Shown here one piece after another: positions 8,001 through 15,986 of a DNA stretch of 64,000 nucleotides. Within the stretch, counting starts at the first letter, position 1; every line of letters begins with the position of its first letter. The stretch comes from Tuwongella immobilis (GTDB lineage Bacteria > Planctomycetota > Planctomycetia > Gemmatales > Gemmataceae). The notes below the pieces were generated by a model, which saw only the letters and a program-made list of their open reading frames with translations, had not been told where the DNA came from and searched no databases. The position numbers were made by a program, and so were the translations under genes. The stretch is from the NCBI RefSeq assembly GCF_901538355.1, contig NZ_LR593887.1:6300920-6364919 (forward strand). The letters are read 5' to 3'.

Positions 8001-11000
8001 CAATCGCTTGTTGCTGACGTTGCAACTCCTGATTGGCCTTGGGGTTCGGCATCGGCTCCTTCGCGGCTTCCGCCACTTTCTTCGCCACATCTGCCTGCTG
8101 TTTCGCCAGTTCCGCCGCCCGTTCATCGACCGGCTTGGCACCGTTCAACGCCTGCTGCAAGCGTTCAATCTGACGCTTGGCTACCGCTTGGGATGCCGGA
8201 ATATCTTGCGCTCGTGCATCGGTTGCATCTTGGATCGCATCTTGCATCGCTTCCAAGGCTTGCTGACGGCGCGCTTCCTGATTCGGGGCATCGAGTTGCG
8301 CCAATTTCTCGGCGTTCTCCGCCTGCTTGCGAGCATTCTCGGCGAGCTTCTGCGCCAACTCCTCACGGGCCTTCGCATCGTTCGCCGGTTTGTTCTCAAA
8401 CGGCTTGGCAATCTGCTCGGCTTCGCGGGCAAGTTTTTGCTGCTGCTGCGCGATTTGCGCCAACTCCTGACGTGCTTTGGCCAATCGCTGATCTTTCGAT
8501 GGCAGTTGATCGGCCAACTTTTGAAGCGCATCGCGGACTTGATTCATCTCCGCCTTGGCGACATCCGGCTGATCCTTTTCGATCGCCGCTTTCGCTTCGT
8601 CGGCGTTTTTCACCGCATCCTGTTGCGCTGCTTCGGCTTTCGGATCATTCGGGGGCAACGACAGTGCATCGGCAGCCCGCTGAATCGCGTTCTGCTCCCG
8701 TTGAAATGCCTGTTTCTTCTCGGGTGCCAGCGGTTGATTCGGGGTCTTCTTCGCCTCAGCTTCCACGCGATTTCGCAAATCGTCTTGCATGCGTGCCAAT
8801 TGACGAGCGGCTTCTCGTGGATCTTCCGCTTGAGCCGCGGCCCGTTCCAACTCGGCGGCGAGTCGGTCCAGTTCCAGCGCGGCTTTTTCTTGATTCTTCA
8901 CCGCTTCGAACAATTCGCCCTTCTCCAGAGCTTTCTCGGCTTGCTTGCCAGACTCCGGACTCACGGGTCGGGCTTGGGCTGCTCGGGTGCTCGGATCCGC
9001 CTTGTTCGCAAACTCTTGCAATTGCTTATTGAACTCTTGTTGCCGACGAGTCAGATCCGCAAATTGCTGCTGCTTCATCTCCTGATTCGTCTGTTCCATC
9101 GCTTGCCGAAGATCGCGTTGCTGTTGGGCCAACTCTTCGGCCCGATTCGCCATCTCGCGGGCCTGTTCGGTCCGATTCTCTTGCAAAGCATCTTGCAATG
9201 GTTCGGAACGCTGCATCAGCCGTTCCAACTCGCGTTCGAGTTCCCGCTGTTGCTCCCGAATCTTCGCAAGGTCTTCTGGCTTCGCGGTTTCCGCTTGCTG
9301 GGCTAACTGCTCCTGCTTCGTCGCCAACTGCTCAATCTGAGCACGATCTTGCCGCTCTTGGGCAATCTGATCGTTGGTCTTCTTCAGGGCTTCGAGCTTG
9401 GTGATCGCATCGCGATACAATCGATCGGATTGATCGAACTTCTGATTTCGCGGCGATGGTTCTTTTTCGGATTGGACTTGCTTAAGCGTCGATTCAATCG
9501 ACCGAAGTTCTTGATCAGCAACAGCTTGCAACACATCCGCAATCGGTTGCAACTCGGGAACAAGGGCCGTATCGCGGGCAAATTCTTCCAACTGCTCCAA
9601 CACGCGATGTGCCGATTCTCGGAGCGTGATGAGTTCGGTCACGGTCACACCGCGCAACGGAACATCATCTCGAGATTCCGATTTCAGTCGGAATAAGGTT
9701 CGTTGTTGGGCCACCAGCTCGCGAATGATTTCGTCCAATCGTTCGCGAATCTGCTTCTGTTGAGCTGCAATCTCTTGCTGCTTCAGGGGTTCCGCACTGC
9801 GGGCAATCTGGAGTTCGGCCCACTTCCCTTCTTCGGGATAGTAGGTCGCTTGCGGCTTCAACTTCGCTTCAGGAACCGAGCGGTTATCCACCGCCTTGAG
9901 ACGATACTGAACGCGATCGCCTTCCTTGGCCTGAGCGGGCATGGTCAGCGCCAGCATGCCCGTCACTTGTGTGGTTTTCAGACCTTTCACGTCAATCGGC
10001 CGCACGATGGGGCTTCCGCCCGCGACGCGCATTTCGACTTCGACGGTTTCAACCGACAAATCATCGACCACCGAAAATTCAATCGGCAGCTTGTCTGCAG
10101 GGTTGATCGCGCGAATCGTCTCGGTGATGCCACTCACTTTCCAGAATTTCGGTGCGGTGTCGAGTTTGACATTCATAGCCAACGCGGGAATTTCCGTACG
10201 AATGCCATGTTCTGCTTCGATGATGAGCTGCAATTGGCCGGACTCGGTGGCCAATCGGCTCCAGGTGGCGCTGGCGTCGTCGTGCAGACCAATCGGCAAT
10301 CGTTCCGTTTTCGCAACTGGTTCCCGGTTCGAGGGTTGCGGCGTCCACTCCATCCAAACTTGGGTGGGTCGGCGGCTAAATTGCAGATTGAAGGTGGCGA
10401 TTCCGTATTGCCAAATCGTGAAATCGGCGACTCCACGCGTCGGCTCGATCGGATCCACGGATGTCTCTGCGTATGCCGGCGGAGTCACTCGGATTTCCGT
10501 GTCGCCCAAAAGCTCAATCGGCGGAACCACCGTCACGGGATACCAATCGGTGGTCACTTCGCCAGCTTGAATGGCATATTCAAAGCTCGTCTCGACCGTC
10601 GCACGGCGGGCCACAAACAAATTTTCTGCATCCGATGTCATGGCAACGCTTTCGGGCGAGGCATCGGGCGTGGAGCGCATCAGGATTTTCGCGGTCGTCG
10701 GCAGAATTGCTCGGGGTTGGGTCGCTTCGATGGCCGCCGTCAGCGTGACCGAGTCGCCCTTTTTCATGAAAATTTCGCCGGATGTCACCACGACTCGATA
10801 CGGTGCGGTGGCAGCGGGCGACAGCCAGGGCATGAAGAACCGTTGCGCGAAGCGTTGCAGCGGTTCCGAGAACGCCAACGTGGTGACGCTTGCCCCCAGG
10901 ACGGCGGCGGTGGTTAGCACCAGTGCCACAACGGTCTTCATGGGCAGTGCGGATTCAAAATCCATCGACCGCGTGCGAATTTCGGTTTCATGTCCTAATA

Positions 11001-11439
11001 GGGCAATGAGTTCGGGCGAGCCAGTCCCATTTTTCTCAGCCAGCAGTTCCACGGTGGTCGTCAGTCGTTCGCCCAAATTCGGGTAGTGGTCTTCCACCAC
11101 AGCGGCGAGTGAGGCAGCCGAATCTTGCTGGCGGAACGGGCGAATGACGCACGTGGCCACCAGAGTAACGGCCAACGTGCTCCACATCGAGAACAATCCG
11201 ATGCGGATTTGGCTGGACAGATCCAACAGTGCATCGGCAGTCATGGCGACTGCAGCGGTGCCCACGAGGATGAGCGTGGTAAGGCTTACCCCACGCAACA
11301 GCCGACGACTGCGAATATGGCTCGCAAACGAGTCCATCTTGTCCTGAAGGGACGAAGGCAATGCCGCGATGGTCGCCATAGTGGCCCCGAAATTAGCAAA
11401 CGTGGCGGGCGGAATGGATTCCGCGATGGATTCCTTCAC
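5032..11439 (-). CDS. Giant membrane-anchored coiled-coil protein (DUF4175-like N-terminus, Ala/Gln-rich rod)
   Basis: The protein has 2135 residues. The first 200 hold three hydrophobic segments (about 50-70, 80-100 and 165-185), followed by a beta-rich extracytoplasmic part to about 560, an arrangement like DUF4175-family membrane proteins. From about 570 to 2060 the chain is almost pure Ala/Gln/Glu/Lys heptad-like coiled coil. Within it are two near-identical blocks about 116 residues apart (each with KAQTPAQAKDALEKAAEAA, near 1390 and 1505), a short collagen-like GEKGEKGEKGD run near 1560 and a GQPMG/NGQPM array at about 1945-1997. A compact end domain (GELPGELRTRILQDF) follows. The role is unknown; a periplasm-spanning or stalk function fits. 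Confidence 0.85.
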   Translation of the reverse strand: MKESIAESIPPATFANFGATMATIAALPSSLQDKMDSFASHIRSRRLLRGVSLTTLILVGTAAVAMTADALLDLSSQIRIGLFSMWSTLAVTLVATCVIRPFRQQDSAASLAAVVEDHYPNLGERLTTTVELLAEKNGTGSPELIALLGHETEIRTRSMDFESALPMKTVVALVLTTAAVLGASVTTLAFSEPLQRFAQRFFMPWLSPAATAPYRVVVTSGEIFMKKGDSVTLTAAIEATQPRAILPTTAKILMRSTPDASPESVAMTSDAENLFVARRATVETSFEYAIQAGEVTTDWYPVTVVPPIELLGDTEIRVTPPAYAETSVDPIEPTRGVADFTIWQYGIATFNLQFSRRPTQVWMEWTPQPSNREPVAKTERLPIGLHDDASATWSRLATESGQLQLIIEAEHGIRTEIPALAMNVKLDTAPKFWKVSGITETIRAINPADKLPIEFSVVDDLSVETVEVEMRVAGGSPIVRPIDVKGLKTTQVTGMLALTMPAQAKEGDRVQYRLKAVDNRSVPEAKLKPQATYYPEEGKWAELQIARSAEPLKQQEIAAQQKQIRERLDEIIRELVAQQRTLFRLKSESRDDVPLRGVTVTELITLRESAHRVLEQLEEFARDTALVPELQPIADVLQAVADQELRSIESTLKQVQSEKEPSPRNQKFDQSDRLYRDAITKLEALKKTNDQIAQERQDRAQIEQLATKQEQLAQQAETAKPEDLAKIREQQRELERELERLMQRSEPLQDALQENRTEQAREMANRAEELAQQQRDLRQAMEQTNQEMKQQQFADLTRRQQEFNKQLQEFANKADPSTRAAQARPVSPESGKQAEKALEKGELFEAVKNQEKAALELDRLAAELERAAAQAEDPREAARQLARMQDDLRNRVEAEAKKTPNQPLAPEKKQAFQREQNAIQRAADALSLPPNDPKAEAAQQDAVKNADEAKAAIEKDQPDVAKAEMNQVRDALQKLADQLPSKDQRLAKARQELAQIAQQQQKLAREAEQIAKPFENKPANDAKAREELAQKLAENARKQAENAEKLAQLDAPNQEARRQQALEAMQDAIQDATDARAQDIPASQAVAKRQIERLQQALNGAKPVDERAAELAKQQADVAKKVAEAAKEPMPNPKANQELQRQQQAIAREVQSLPNIEAPQRQAEAAEATKKAAEAIAKEPTSEQALERAEKAAEALQKLANQLAGKESDADRADRLAKKQAEQAAEAERLAKNPNAQSPIEQMERRQEQQRIAEEAKQIRGGEQAAQEKQDAQQAMAKLDQAKSPQQKAQAQREAADALRKLADELAQRNAAEQAQQLAREQAELKQAAEEAAQNPQNPLDANKAAKQAANQQADLAKRTEQLAKNQPENSAEQKAAQAAQAAMQQAREQLEKAQTPAQAKDALEKAAEAAEQLAKKLNPMDNPMADAAAQAQAMAREQQKLADAAKNPPMNPAQAQAAAADAAKQQANLEQQAEQLAREQPADSAQQKAAEKAQAAMEQARQQLDKAQTPAQAKDALEKAAEAAQQLAKQLDPQGDAQANAKPMNQPNGQPMGDAGQKGEAGEKGEKGEKGDLAQQAQALAKEQQKLAQQTQQAAKQGDAAKQGEAMQQLQQAQAKLNEEAANLPAANQPQAMQQARAAMNQAQQALAKQDAKAAEAAQQQAAQALEKLAQQAAQQAQAKPQQGQPANPQDASGESALQAKQQAQMARYLAQQQRAIRDAAMQQAAKGQQAQQQAAQNGENPLGEMAKQQQAIAQEAQKLAEQMAQQQGQQAQASQQAQQAAQASQQAAKQMQNGNSNQAKNAGQMAAQKLQQLAQSEPASPQGQQAQQLAKQQEALNRRLEGMNNPAAAAQAQQQARQGELKQQAADLAQQLQQLANQMQGPKANSEVRNAAQQAANRAQQASGQMQAAQQQARQGQNQSAQQSQQQAEQSLQNAAEQLARSAGQPMGNQQANGQPMNGQPMNGQPMGNQQANGQPMNGQPMGNQQANGQPMGNQGSSEQQAAQALQQASNQMSRAQSQLGQNQPGQAQQAMQQAAQQLQNAAQQLASSQQNQGQPNPGQPNQGPANGQNSSPGSGQIDLTQFGPDAKKYAGKPWGELPGELRTRILQDFKARYGEDDARVIRYYFEQLADRK
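5450..5605 (-). repeat. In-frame tandem repeat encoding NGQPMG units
   Basis: About 150 bp contain repeated near-identical 15-21 bp units that translate as NGQPM and GNQQANGQPM in the giant coiled-coil gene. All copies stay in frame, so length changes would only lengthen or shorten the linker. The array sits just before the C-terminal domain of that protein. Confidence 0.8.
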
Positions 11440-11706
11440 ACTGCGGAGCTGGCAGCAGGCTCGTTAGTCTTCCCTCTCGGGTGCGGATCGAGGCTGGAAT
11501 TGGCAGCAGAGTTCCAGGTCGGCGGCTGCATCGAGAAGTATTGACGATTGTAGACGCTTGAGGAATCGGACATCAAGCGCGAAATCTCAAGAATTGAATC
11601 GAGATTGGCGAAGAAACAGGCCAGTGACTGCCGCGCGACTCATCCACCATCGTGGATTGGATCGCGTGGCCCGACCGACCGTCTGGGAACGGTCGGCAAT
11701 TCGAGC
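11440..11706. other. Intergenic gap between kinase gene and giant gene
   Basis: This 267-bp stretch lies between two genes that both read leftward. It holds the kinase terminator hairpin (11675-11696) at one end and presumably the promoter of the giant gene near 11450-11600. I see no convincing -35/-10 pair, small gene or RNA in it. Confidence 0.4.
11675..11696 (-). terminator. Hairpin downstream of the Ser/Thr kinase gene
   Basis: A perfect 8-bp inverted repeat (CCGACCGT, 6-nt loop, ACGGTCGG) lies 10 bp after the kinase stop codon. There is no T-run after it on the minus strand, so it may work as a weak terminator or mRNA 3'-end stabiliser. Confidence 0.45.
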
Positions 11707-13287
11707 TTACTCTTGACGCTTCTGATAGCGTTTGAGCAATTCGGCGAGTCGGCCGGAACTTTTCGCGAAGTCCGAATTGGCCACCGTGGGAGTTTCGGTC
11801 GGCACTTCCGTGGGTGCGGCCGAGGCGGTCGGTCGCGTCGTCATCAGCGTCTTGCGAAGTGCCACAATTCGTGTGGTGCGTTGGGTTTCCGATTCCGGAG
11901 ACCGACACAACCGATGATAAACCGGCAGCAAATCTGCGAGCAGTTCTTCGTAGGTGCCGTAACGATCTTCTTGCTTTTTGGCGAGCATGCGATGAATAAT
12001 CGCCGCCAAGCCGCCGTCTACATTCGGCACCAACTGCGTCAGCGGGGTGGGATTCTTCATCGCGTGGGCCATCAGCACTTCCATGGAACTGCCGGTGAAC
12101 ACCATCTTACCCGTCAACGCATGATAGAAAGTCGCTCCTAGCGAATAAATATCCGACTGGTGGTTGACCAGATTATTCGATCGGGCCTGTTCCGGAGACA
12201 TGTACGCGATCGTGCCCACCATGCGATTGGCATCAAACGCCATCGATTGATCCGGAGCATGGGTCGTGGTCCGCAGCCCCAAGCCGAGATCGGCCAACTT
12301 CGCCGTGCCATCCGACGCCAACAGGATATTGGCGGGCTTGAGATCGCGGTGAATGATGCCCAGATTTTGAGCCGATGCCAGGGCATCAATCACTTCGTAA
12401 AGGACTTGCACTGCACGGGTTTGCGGCACCGATCCGGCTTGCTCGATCAATTGCTGCAAATTCGGCCCTTCGACCAATTCCATCACCAAATACGGCATGG
12501 AGGGATGATCGTCGAAATCCCAGATTCGCACGATATGCGGATGATTCAATTGCGCAAGCAATCGTGCTTCCCGGCGAAGGAGCCGGTACATCTCCATATC
12601 TTGATCGGTTTTCGCGCGGTGCAATAATTTGACGGCCACCGGAACATCTAGCGTCAGATGCTGGGCCCGATACACCGATCCGCAGGTGCCCCGGCCGATC
12701 CGTTCGAGCAGTTTGCAGCGGCCCAAGACCGTGCCGATTTCCAAATCCGAGACGGTGTCGGTTGTGGAACGCATCTCGGTGGCCGTGCTGGGGACCACCG
12801 ACGGCGGCGGCACCATCGGCGGTGCATCCACGCGGACCGTCTCGGTGACTTCTCCCGGTTCGACGCCATTTTGCGACGCGGGAGTTTCGCCAGCCAACTT
12901 CACGTATTGCTGAAACTTTTCGGGCAGGGCTGAAATCATCGCCGTCGTGCGGTGCGATGACTTGGTTCGATGGACCGACGGCGATTGCGTCGGCGTCACC
13001 AGATAGGCTTGCTGGGCCGCCACTTCACGGGAGAGCTTATCCACCCCCAACCGATGAAAGATCCGTTGGACGGCTCCCTGGAGGGCGATGCCTTGATGCA
13101 GCAGCTCCACGAGAAGCGGGGCTTCGCTGCTGAAGACTTCTTGCCGGATCAAAAAATCCAGCATTTCCTCGCCGGGCAGCGCATCGCGTTGATGCCAACT
13201 GCGGATCGCGGTGACATCGGATTCCGCCAGCAGCCGATGATCCACCAGTAGATTCAGAGGGATTCTCGCGTTTCGTTCCGTCAACAT
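11707..13287 (-). CDS. Hanks-type Ser/Thr protein kinase
   Basis: This 526-residue cytoplasmic kinase has about 170 residues of helical N-terminal sequence, then a full kinase domain: glycine loop IGRGTCGSVY, VAVKLLHR lysine, HRDLKPANILL with catalytic Asp315, DLGLGLR in place of DFG, and SPEQARS. No membrane helix follows; the tail is Thr/Pro-rich. I chose the ATG at MLTERNARIP because AAGGA lies 8 nt before it; a GTG 16 codons upstream lacks a ribosome site. A promoter is visible about 60 bp upstream. Planctomycetes carry many such kinases; the substrate is unknown. Confidence 0.92.
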   Translation of the reverse strand: MLTERNARIPLNLLVDHRLLAESDVTAIRSWHQRDALPGEEMLDFLIRQEVFSSEAPLLVELLHQGIALQGAVQRIFHRLGVDKLSREVAAQQAYLVTPTQSPSVHRTKSSHRTTAMISALPEKFQQYVKLAGETPASQNGVEPGEVTETVRVDAPPMVPPPSVVPSTATEMRSTTDTVSDLEIGTVLGRCKLLERIGRGTCGSVYRAQHLTLDVPVAVKLLHRAKTDQDMEMYRLLRREARLLAQLNHPHIVRIWDFDDHPSMPYLVMELVEGPNLQQLIEQAGSVPQTRAVQVLYEVIDALASAQNLGIIHRDLKPANILLASDGTAKLADLGLGLRTTTHAPDQSMAFDANRMVGTIAYMSPEQARSNNLVNHQSDIYSLGATFYHALTGKMVFTGSSMEVLMAHAMKNPTPLTQLVPNVDGGLAAIIHRMLAKKQEDRYGTYEELLADLLPVYHRLCRSPESETQRTTRIVALRKTLMTTRPTASAAPTEVPTETPTVANSDFAKSSGRLAELLKRYQKRQE

Positions 13288-13625
13288 CGGTGAATCCTTT
13301 TGCCGATCCATTCGCCGCGACCCCGCTTTGCTCACAGCTTAAATTTATGCTGATATAATAGTCGTCAGTCAGGTGAGGTCAAGGATATTCCGGACAGCCG
13401 GATTAATCCTGCAAAATAATTTTCAACTGTGAGACACAATTGGCACCCGAATCTAAATTTTATTCTCCCACAGAAACCGCTCATTGTCGACACAATTTAA
13501 CGGTCTTGACGATTCTCTCAGCAATTCTTCATATCTCGACGAATCACATACCAATCCGTTGATGCGACCATGGCAATCGGGAGAATTTTGGGAATTTGGG
13601 GAAATGTCGGACTGGGGTGGGGCAA
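13288..13625. other. Gene-free region upstream of the kinase
   Basis: About 340 bp between the rplX terminator and the kinase start. It is more AT-rich than the neighbouring genes and contains the kinase promoter at 13355-13382. I see no other gene or structured RNA; a frame overlapping 13453-13662 reads through the rplX terminator and is not credible. Confidence 0.5.
13355..13382 (-). promoter_or_regulatory. Candidate housekeeping-type promoter of the kinase gene
   Basis: On the minus strand TTGACC (13382-13377) and TATTAT (13360-13355) are separated by 16 bp, each a 5/6 match to the sigma-70 -35 and -10 consensus. Transcription would begin near 13348, leaving a leader of about 60 nt before the chosen ATG. 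Confidence 0.55.
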
Positions 13626-13672
13626 GCAAAAACCCCGGTTGACCACAGGAGATGTGGGCCAATCGGGGTTTG
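13626..13672 (-). terminator. Strong Rho-independent terminator of rplX
   Basis: On the minus strand a long hairpin pairs AAACCCCG with CGGGGTTT and continues with inner pairs (ATTG/GGTT wobble, CCACA/TGTGG) around a 5-nt loop, then runs into TTTTTGC. It lies about 35 bp after the rplX stop and is the clearest terminator in this part of the window. Confidence 0.8.
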
Positions 13673-13706
13673 GAATCGCGTTCGCTCGAGGCGGAGTCTT
13701 CGCCGC

Positions 13707-14063
13707 TTAGCTTTGGGCAGGCTTGGCGTAGGACGGACGCGGGCGGGACAGGACGCGGATGGTCATGCCCGATTTCTTGGCGTAAAGTTCCTTGGTGCCG
13801 TCTTCGCGGTAGCGAACGCCAACCCGAGTCGGCTGTTGGGTTTGCGGATCGATCAGCATGGCCTTGCTGGCGTCGATCGGCATTTCTTTTTCGATCACGC
13901 CGCCACGCGGATTACGACGATCCGGGCGAACGTGCTTCTTGACAACATGAACCCCTTCGACCACGATCTTGTTGTTCTTCGGATCGACGCGAAGGACTTT
14001 CCGACGGAGGCCCGCGGATTCGCCGCTAATAATGGCGACGATGTCTCCGGTGCGAATATGCAT
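13707..14063 (-). CDS. rplX: Large-subunit ribosomal protein L24 (uL24)
   Basis: The 118-residue protein starts MHIRTGDIVAIISGESAG, a KOW motif, and continues KVLRVDPKNNKIVVEGVHVVKKHVRP, the hallmark of L24, which helps start 50S assembly at the 5' end of 23S rRNA. Length is slightly above the usual 100-105 because of a C-terminal extension (RPSYAKPAQS). It stands alone here, with no spc-operon neighbours (rplN, rplE), which is unusual, and has its own terminator. Confidence 0.93.
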   Translation of the reverse strand: MHIRTGDIVAIISGESAGLRRKVLRVDPKNNKIVVEGVHVVKKHVRPDRRNPRGGVIEKEMPIDASKAMLIDPQTQQPTRVGVRYREDGTKELYAKKSGMTIRVLSRPRPSYAKPAQS

Positions 14064-14237
14064 GATTCGAGTCCTTAAATTCCAATCCAGCCACTGGTTG
14101 CCCGGCCCGAGTGGAGGAATCAGTCCATCCTACCTCGCAAGCGGGGCCTCGGAACGGTTATCATAGAGGAAGACGGCTGATTGTCCACCGGGTTTATTTC
14201 ACGAATTCCGGTGATTGCTTGGGGAGTGGGGCGGAAG

Positions 14238-14537
14238 ATGGCCAGTTCAATCCAAAAGAAACGCAGTATCCGCCTCGTGCGATCGCCCCAAATCGATGGT
14301 GTGGGCGTCTTTGCGATTGACACCCCGCAGGAGACGATGTTCTACACCTTGCGGGAAATTCCCTGCGAAATCGGCGGGCGAGGCTTTGCGGTTCACCGTC
14401 TCGGATTGGGCGATTTGTACCATGTGCGGATCGGCGATCCGGTCGATTGCTCCTGCGAATGTCTTGGCTTTCTCCGCCATGGCGATTGCAAGCATGTTCG
14501 CGGATTGCTCGCCCTGCTGCAGGCCAAAAAAATCTGA
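14238..14537 (+). CDS. Small SWIM-type zinc-finger protein
   Basis: The 99-residue protein ends with CSCECLGFLRHGDCKHVRG, which fits the SWIM zinc finger (CxC...CxH) used for nucleic-acid or protein binding. The front half (VRSPQIDGVGVFAIDTP) resembles a small beta domain. I start at MASSIQKKRS, preceded by GGGAG; the frame also reaches a TTG 19 codons upstream. Being little more than the finger itself, it could be an accessory DNA-binding protein. It is convergent with mqnE. Function inferred only from the motif. Confidence 0.7.
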   Translation: MASSIQKKRSIRLVRSPQIDGVGVFAIDTPQETMFYTLREIPCEIGGRGFAVHRLGLGDLYHVRIGDPVDCSCECLGFLRHGDCKHVRGLLALLQAKKI

Positions 14538-14598
14538 GCTGGGCGAATGGACAGTTAGTTTTCTCGCCCCGCATGATTTTTCATGCCGAAATAACAAT

Positions 14599-14635
14599 CC
14601 CCTCCGCACGATTCACTCGGAATCGGGCTGAGGGG
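14599..14635. terminator. Hairpin between convergent SWIM-protein and mqnE genes
   Basis: Nested inverted repeats (outer CCCCTC/GAGGGG, inner CGATTC/GAATCG, 5-nt loop) lie between two genes whose 3' ends face each other. A bidirectional terminator is plausible, although neither strand has a strong T-run. Confidence 0.45.
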
Positions 14636-14676
14636 AGCGGAACGAGCACCATTCAGTAGATCGAGTGCAACAATCT

Positions 14677-15822
14677 TCAGATCGTCGCCAATTGGAGCTT
14701 TCGGCCAATCTGCCACTGATTTGGACCTTCACCGCGAACGACTTCGTGATACAGCGTATCGCGCTCCATTGGCACGCGCCCCGCTTCTTCGATCAGTCGG
14801 CGAATTTCGGCGACGGTCATTTCTTGGGGCGAATCGCTGCCCGCATCGTGGTAAATCTTTTCGTGGACGACGGTTCCGTCGAGATCGTCGGCGCCGTAGC
14901 TTTGGGCCACCTGCGCGGTTTGGATGCCGAGCATGATCCAATAGGCTTTCACATGATCGAAGTTATCGAGCATGAGTCGGCTGAGTGCCATCACACGGAG
15001 GTCGGTCATTCCGCTTGGCTTCTGAATGTGGTTCAGCCGAGTATTGTCCGGGTGGAACGCCAACGGGATGAAGGTCTGGAATCCGCCAGTGCGATCCTGC
15101 AACTCTCGCAATCGAATCAGATGGTCTACGCGATGCTCCGGCGATTCGATGTGGCCGTAGAGCATGGTCGCGTTGGAACGCAGCCCCAATTCGTGGGCTT
15201 CCTGATGGATGCGCAGCCAATCATCGGCCGAGGCTTTGTATTCGCAAATCTTACTGCGAACATCGGGATGAAAAATTTCCGCCCCGCCACCCGGCAGACT
15301 GCCTAGCCCCACCGACTTGAATTCCGCCAGAATGTCCCGCGTCGGTCGGCCCGTCAGCCGATGGAACCAATCCCATTCGACTGCGGTGTACCCCTTCAGG
15401 TGCAACCGGGGGAAATTTTCGTGGATGATGCGAATGATATTCAAATACCATTCATAGGGCTTTTGGTGATGCAGCCCACCGACAACGTGCAACTCGGTGC
15501 AACCGCGTTCGGTCGCTTCGCGGGCACGCTCTAAAATTTGCTCATCGCTCATCACATAGGCACGCGGGCCTTTGAGGTCGGAGCGAAAGGCACAGAACGA
15601 ACAACGGTACACGCACACATTCGTCGGATTGAGATGCTCGTTGACGTTGTAGTACGTCACGTTGCCGTTTTTGCGTTCGCGGACGATATTGGCCAGCTCG
15701 CCGAGCGTGAACAGGTCGGCGTGATTGTGCAGGTACAGGCCATCTTCAAAGCTGAGCCGCTGGTTGGCCTCCACTTTGGTGCGGATCAGCCGCAGACGGT
15801 CAGAATCAGCATGGGTCGTCAT
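14677..15822 (-). CDS. mqnE: Aminofutalosine synthase, radical SAM (menaquinone synthesis)
   Basis: The 381-residue enzyme has the radical-SAM cluster site Cys70-x3-Cys74-x2-Cys77 (CVYRCSFC), preceded by NEHLNPTNV, and later GGLHHQKPYEWYL and LPGGGAEIF, all typical of MqnE. MqnE joins S-adenosylmethionine with 3-[(1-carboxyvinyl)oxy]benzoate to give aminofutalosine in the futalosine route to menaquinone. The ATG at MTTHADSDRL follows GGAG; an upstream 24-codon extension is unlikely. No other mqn gene is adjacent. CofH-type enzymes are related, but the motif context favours MqnE. Confidence 0.92.
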   Translation of the reverse strand: MTTHADSDRLRLIRTKVEANQRLSFEDGLYLHNHADLFTLGELANIVRERKNGNVTYYNVNEHLNPTNVCVYRCSFCAFRSDLKGPRAYVMSDEQILERAREATERGCTELHVVGGLHHQKPYEWYLNIIRIIHENFPRLHLKGYTAVEWDWFHRLTGRPTRDILAEFKSVGLGSLPGGGAEIFHPDVRSKICEYKASADDWLRIHQEAHELGLRSNATMLYGHIESPEHRVDHLIRLRELQDRTGGFQTFIPLAFHPDNTRLNHIQKPSGMTDLRVMALSRLMLDNFDHVKAYWIMLGIQTAQVAQSYGADDLDGTVVHEKIYHDAGSDSPQEMTVAEIRRLIEEAGRVPMERDTLYHEVVRGEGPNQWQIGRKLQLATI

Positions 15823-15986
15823 GATACAGGCTCCTGGAGCCGGGCGGATTCGGTCGCTGCTCGAATCTGTATGAGTCAGCTTCCGAATTTTCAAGCCTGG
15901 GCGATATTCTCCTTCGGTTAACCGGATTCGCCGAGGGGGAACAACGCCCGCCTACCCATCGCTCGCTGAATCGCTGCTGGCATCGC

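Noticed and set aside
5050-9306. Very long open frames (over 1200 codons) on the plus strand opposite the giant gene
   Set aside because: They exist because Ala/Gln/Lys codons on the other strand rarely form stops in reverse. The translations are Leu/Arg or Pro/Ser-rich with no domain, and no ribosome site precedes them.
13453-13662. A 69-residue frame between rplX and the kinase
   Set aside because: It overlaps the rplX terminator hairpin, has no ribosome site and shows atypical composition.
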